Part shown: piece after piece, positions 16,800 to 17,571 of the stretch
How the letters are laid out: each line of letters starts with the position of its first letter
Position numbering within the stretch: the first letter of the stretch is position 1
Notes under the pieces: generated by a model
Told to the model about the DNA's origin: nothing
What the model saw: only the letters and a program-made list of their open reading frames with translations
Databases searched by the model: none
Assembly: GCA_013416795.1 (NCBI GenBank)
Contig: RQSC01001187.1
Coordinates: 7,501-25,071 of the forward strand
From: Prasinococcaceae sp. CCMP 1430
Lineage: Eukaryota; Prasinodermophyta; Palmophyllophyceae; Prasinococcales; Prasinococcaceae
Reading direction: 5' to 3'
Length of the DNA: 17,571 nt
Position numbers and translations under genes: made by a program

Positions 16800-17147
16800 C
16801 TACGGGGCGTTGCAGCGCTGCTGCGCGGCGCGGTGCGCCAGCACGAGCTCGCACCCGGAGGTGGATGGCGTCTGCGCGCCCTCCCCAAAGCGCATACGCC
16901 CCGACCCACGCTTCCCTGCATCCATGCGCGCACATGCCTCCCCCTTCCTAACCCCCCCGCATTCGCGCGTTGGACGCACCATCGGAACGACCTTGCCGCC
17001 GCCCTTGCTCCCCGTGTTGCCCGGTGGGTGTGGGCGGGCAGGGGCTCTCCCGCGCGCTCGCGCGCGCGCGCGCTCTGCCGCCAAGCTCCCCCCCCCCCCG
17101 CGACGCGCCCGGCGCGCGCAGGGACAGGAGGGCGCGCGCACAGGGGA

Positions 17148-17196
17148 AGACGAGGGCAGGGGGAGGAGGGGGAGAGAGAGAGAGAGAGAGAGAGAG
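17148..17196. repeat. Polypurine (GA)n tract
   Basis: A nearly pure purine stretch (gagggcagggggaggaggg followed by about 13 GA units at 17172-17196). Mirror-symmetrical GA tracts can adopt triplex (H-DNA) structure and are common in promoters. Here it lies about 350-400 bp upstream of the SAM carrier coding region. Confidence 0.85.
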
Positions 17197-17377
17197 GCAG
17201 AGCAGCGGCGCCCCCCCCACACACACACACACCCCACCGCCGCCACAGCGCGCGCGCGCGGACCTTCCGCCGCGCCCAAATTTGCCCTCCTCTCATCCGG
17301 AAAATGACGCAAACCCTAGTCACACAGCATCGTAAAAACGTTTCTCGGATTGAAATTCGACACGCGCGAACGCGCCC

Positions 17378-17403
17378 CGGAATCGCGCGGCCGCGCGATT
17401 CCG
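17378..17403. repeat. 26-bp perfect palindrome
   Basis: The half-site CGGAATCGCGCGG is followed immediately by its exact reverse complement, with no spacer, centred on 17390/17391 and containing GCGGCCGC at the centre. Flanking bases 17377 and 17404 do not pair, so the symmetry is bounded. Confidence 0.93.
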
Positions 17404-17571
17404 CGCGCGCGCGCGCGCGAACGCGCGCGCCCAAACCGTAACCTCCTCCCTCCGAACCCCCTCCGAATTCCACATCAAAACGAATCACAAAGTCAGATTT
17501 TATACACCCTACATTATGGATTGTACCGTAAAGCGCGCGCGCGCGCGCGAACGGCGCGCGCCGCCGGCCGC

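Larger units (their letters stand above)
16800..17571. other. 5' flank of the SAM carrier gene and right edge of the window
   Basis: 16800-16935 may contain a first intron and exon of the SAM carrier gene. 17030-17250 is GC-rich low-complexity DNA with C12 at 17088-17099, a polypurine tract and short CA and C runs. 17280-17360 and 17440-17520 are A/T-richer, with aaaccctag at 17311 and attttatacacc near 17497. 17378-17403 is a perfect palindrome. The last 40 bp are CG-alternating. Apart from the possible first exon I see no gene. Confidence 0.55.

Noticed and set aside
1-17571. Transposons, tRNA and rRNA genes
   Set aside because: No transposase, reverse transcriptase or integrase motifs, no terminal repeats with target duplications, and no sequence resembling a tRNA T-loop or rRNA was recognised by eye.

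Overview
The window is nuclear DNA from a very GC-rich, intron-containing eukaryote, most likely a flagellated microalga. The evidence is spliceosomal GT-AG introns, start contexts of the type GCGGCCATG, strong G/C bias at third codon positions, long (GT)n/(CA)n tracts between and inside genes, and a plant/algal gene set. That set includes a NERD1-type FG-GAP membrane protein, a plant-like SAM carrier and a DC1-like zinc finger. A nephrocystin-1 homologue implies a cilium or flagellum. I cannot tell haptophyte from green or other algal lineages from sequence alone.

Layout from left to right. 80-978 (-): three internal exons of an unrecognised gene running off the left edge. 1000-1960: repeat-rich spacer with telomere-like TTAGGG motifs, a three-copy 79-83 bp tandem repeat and (GT)n. 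1965-3058 (-): two-exon leucine-rich-repeat protein with a Lys/Gly-rich N-terminus. About 1 kb of divergent intergenic DNA follows, with two copies of a ~95 bp AT-richer repeat. 4059-6519 (+): nephrocystin-1-like gene of three exons, carrying an apparent 1-nt frameshift in a C11 tract. 6854-8002 (-): single-exon GST-like protein with a CPFC motif, only 70 bp head-to-head from 8073-8903 (+), an intronless LytM/M23 metallopeptidase with its catalytic residues intact. 9187-12271 (+): half-size ABCB-type transporter with an extra N-terminal membrane region and a DC1/ZZ-like zinc finger split by an intron. 12895-15366 (+): NERD1 orthologue. 15669-about 16799 (-): mitochondrial-carrier-family S-adenosylmethionine carrier with an unresolved 5' end next to an N base. 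The right end is a low-complexity promoter-like region with a GA tract and a 26-bp perfect palindrome.

The genes do not form one pathway. Two arrangements could be functional: the LRR and nephrocystin-1-like genes are divergent and could share a control region, and the GST-like and M23 genes share a 70-bp bidirectional promoter. NERD1 (secretory pathway/cell wall in plants), the ABC transporter and the SAM carrier are membrane proteins with separate roles. The most unusual items are the zinc-finger ABC transporter, the complete bacterial-type M23 peptidase in a eukaryotic context, and (GT)n tracts that begin exactly at 5' splice sites. No mobile element, CRISPR array, rRNA or tRNA was recognised.
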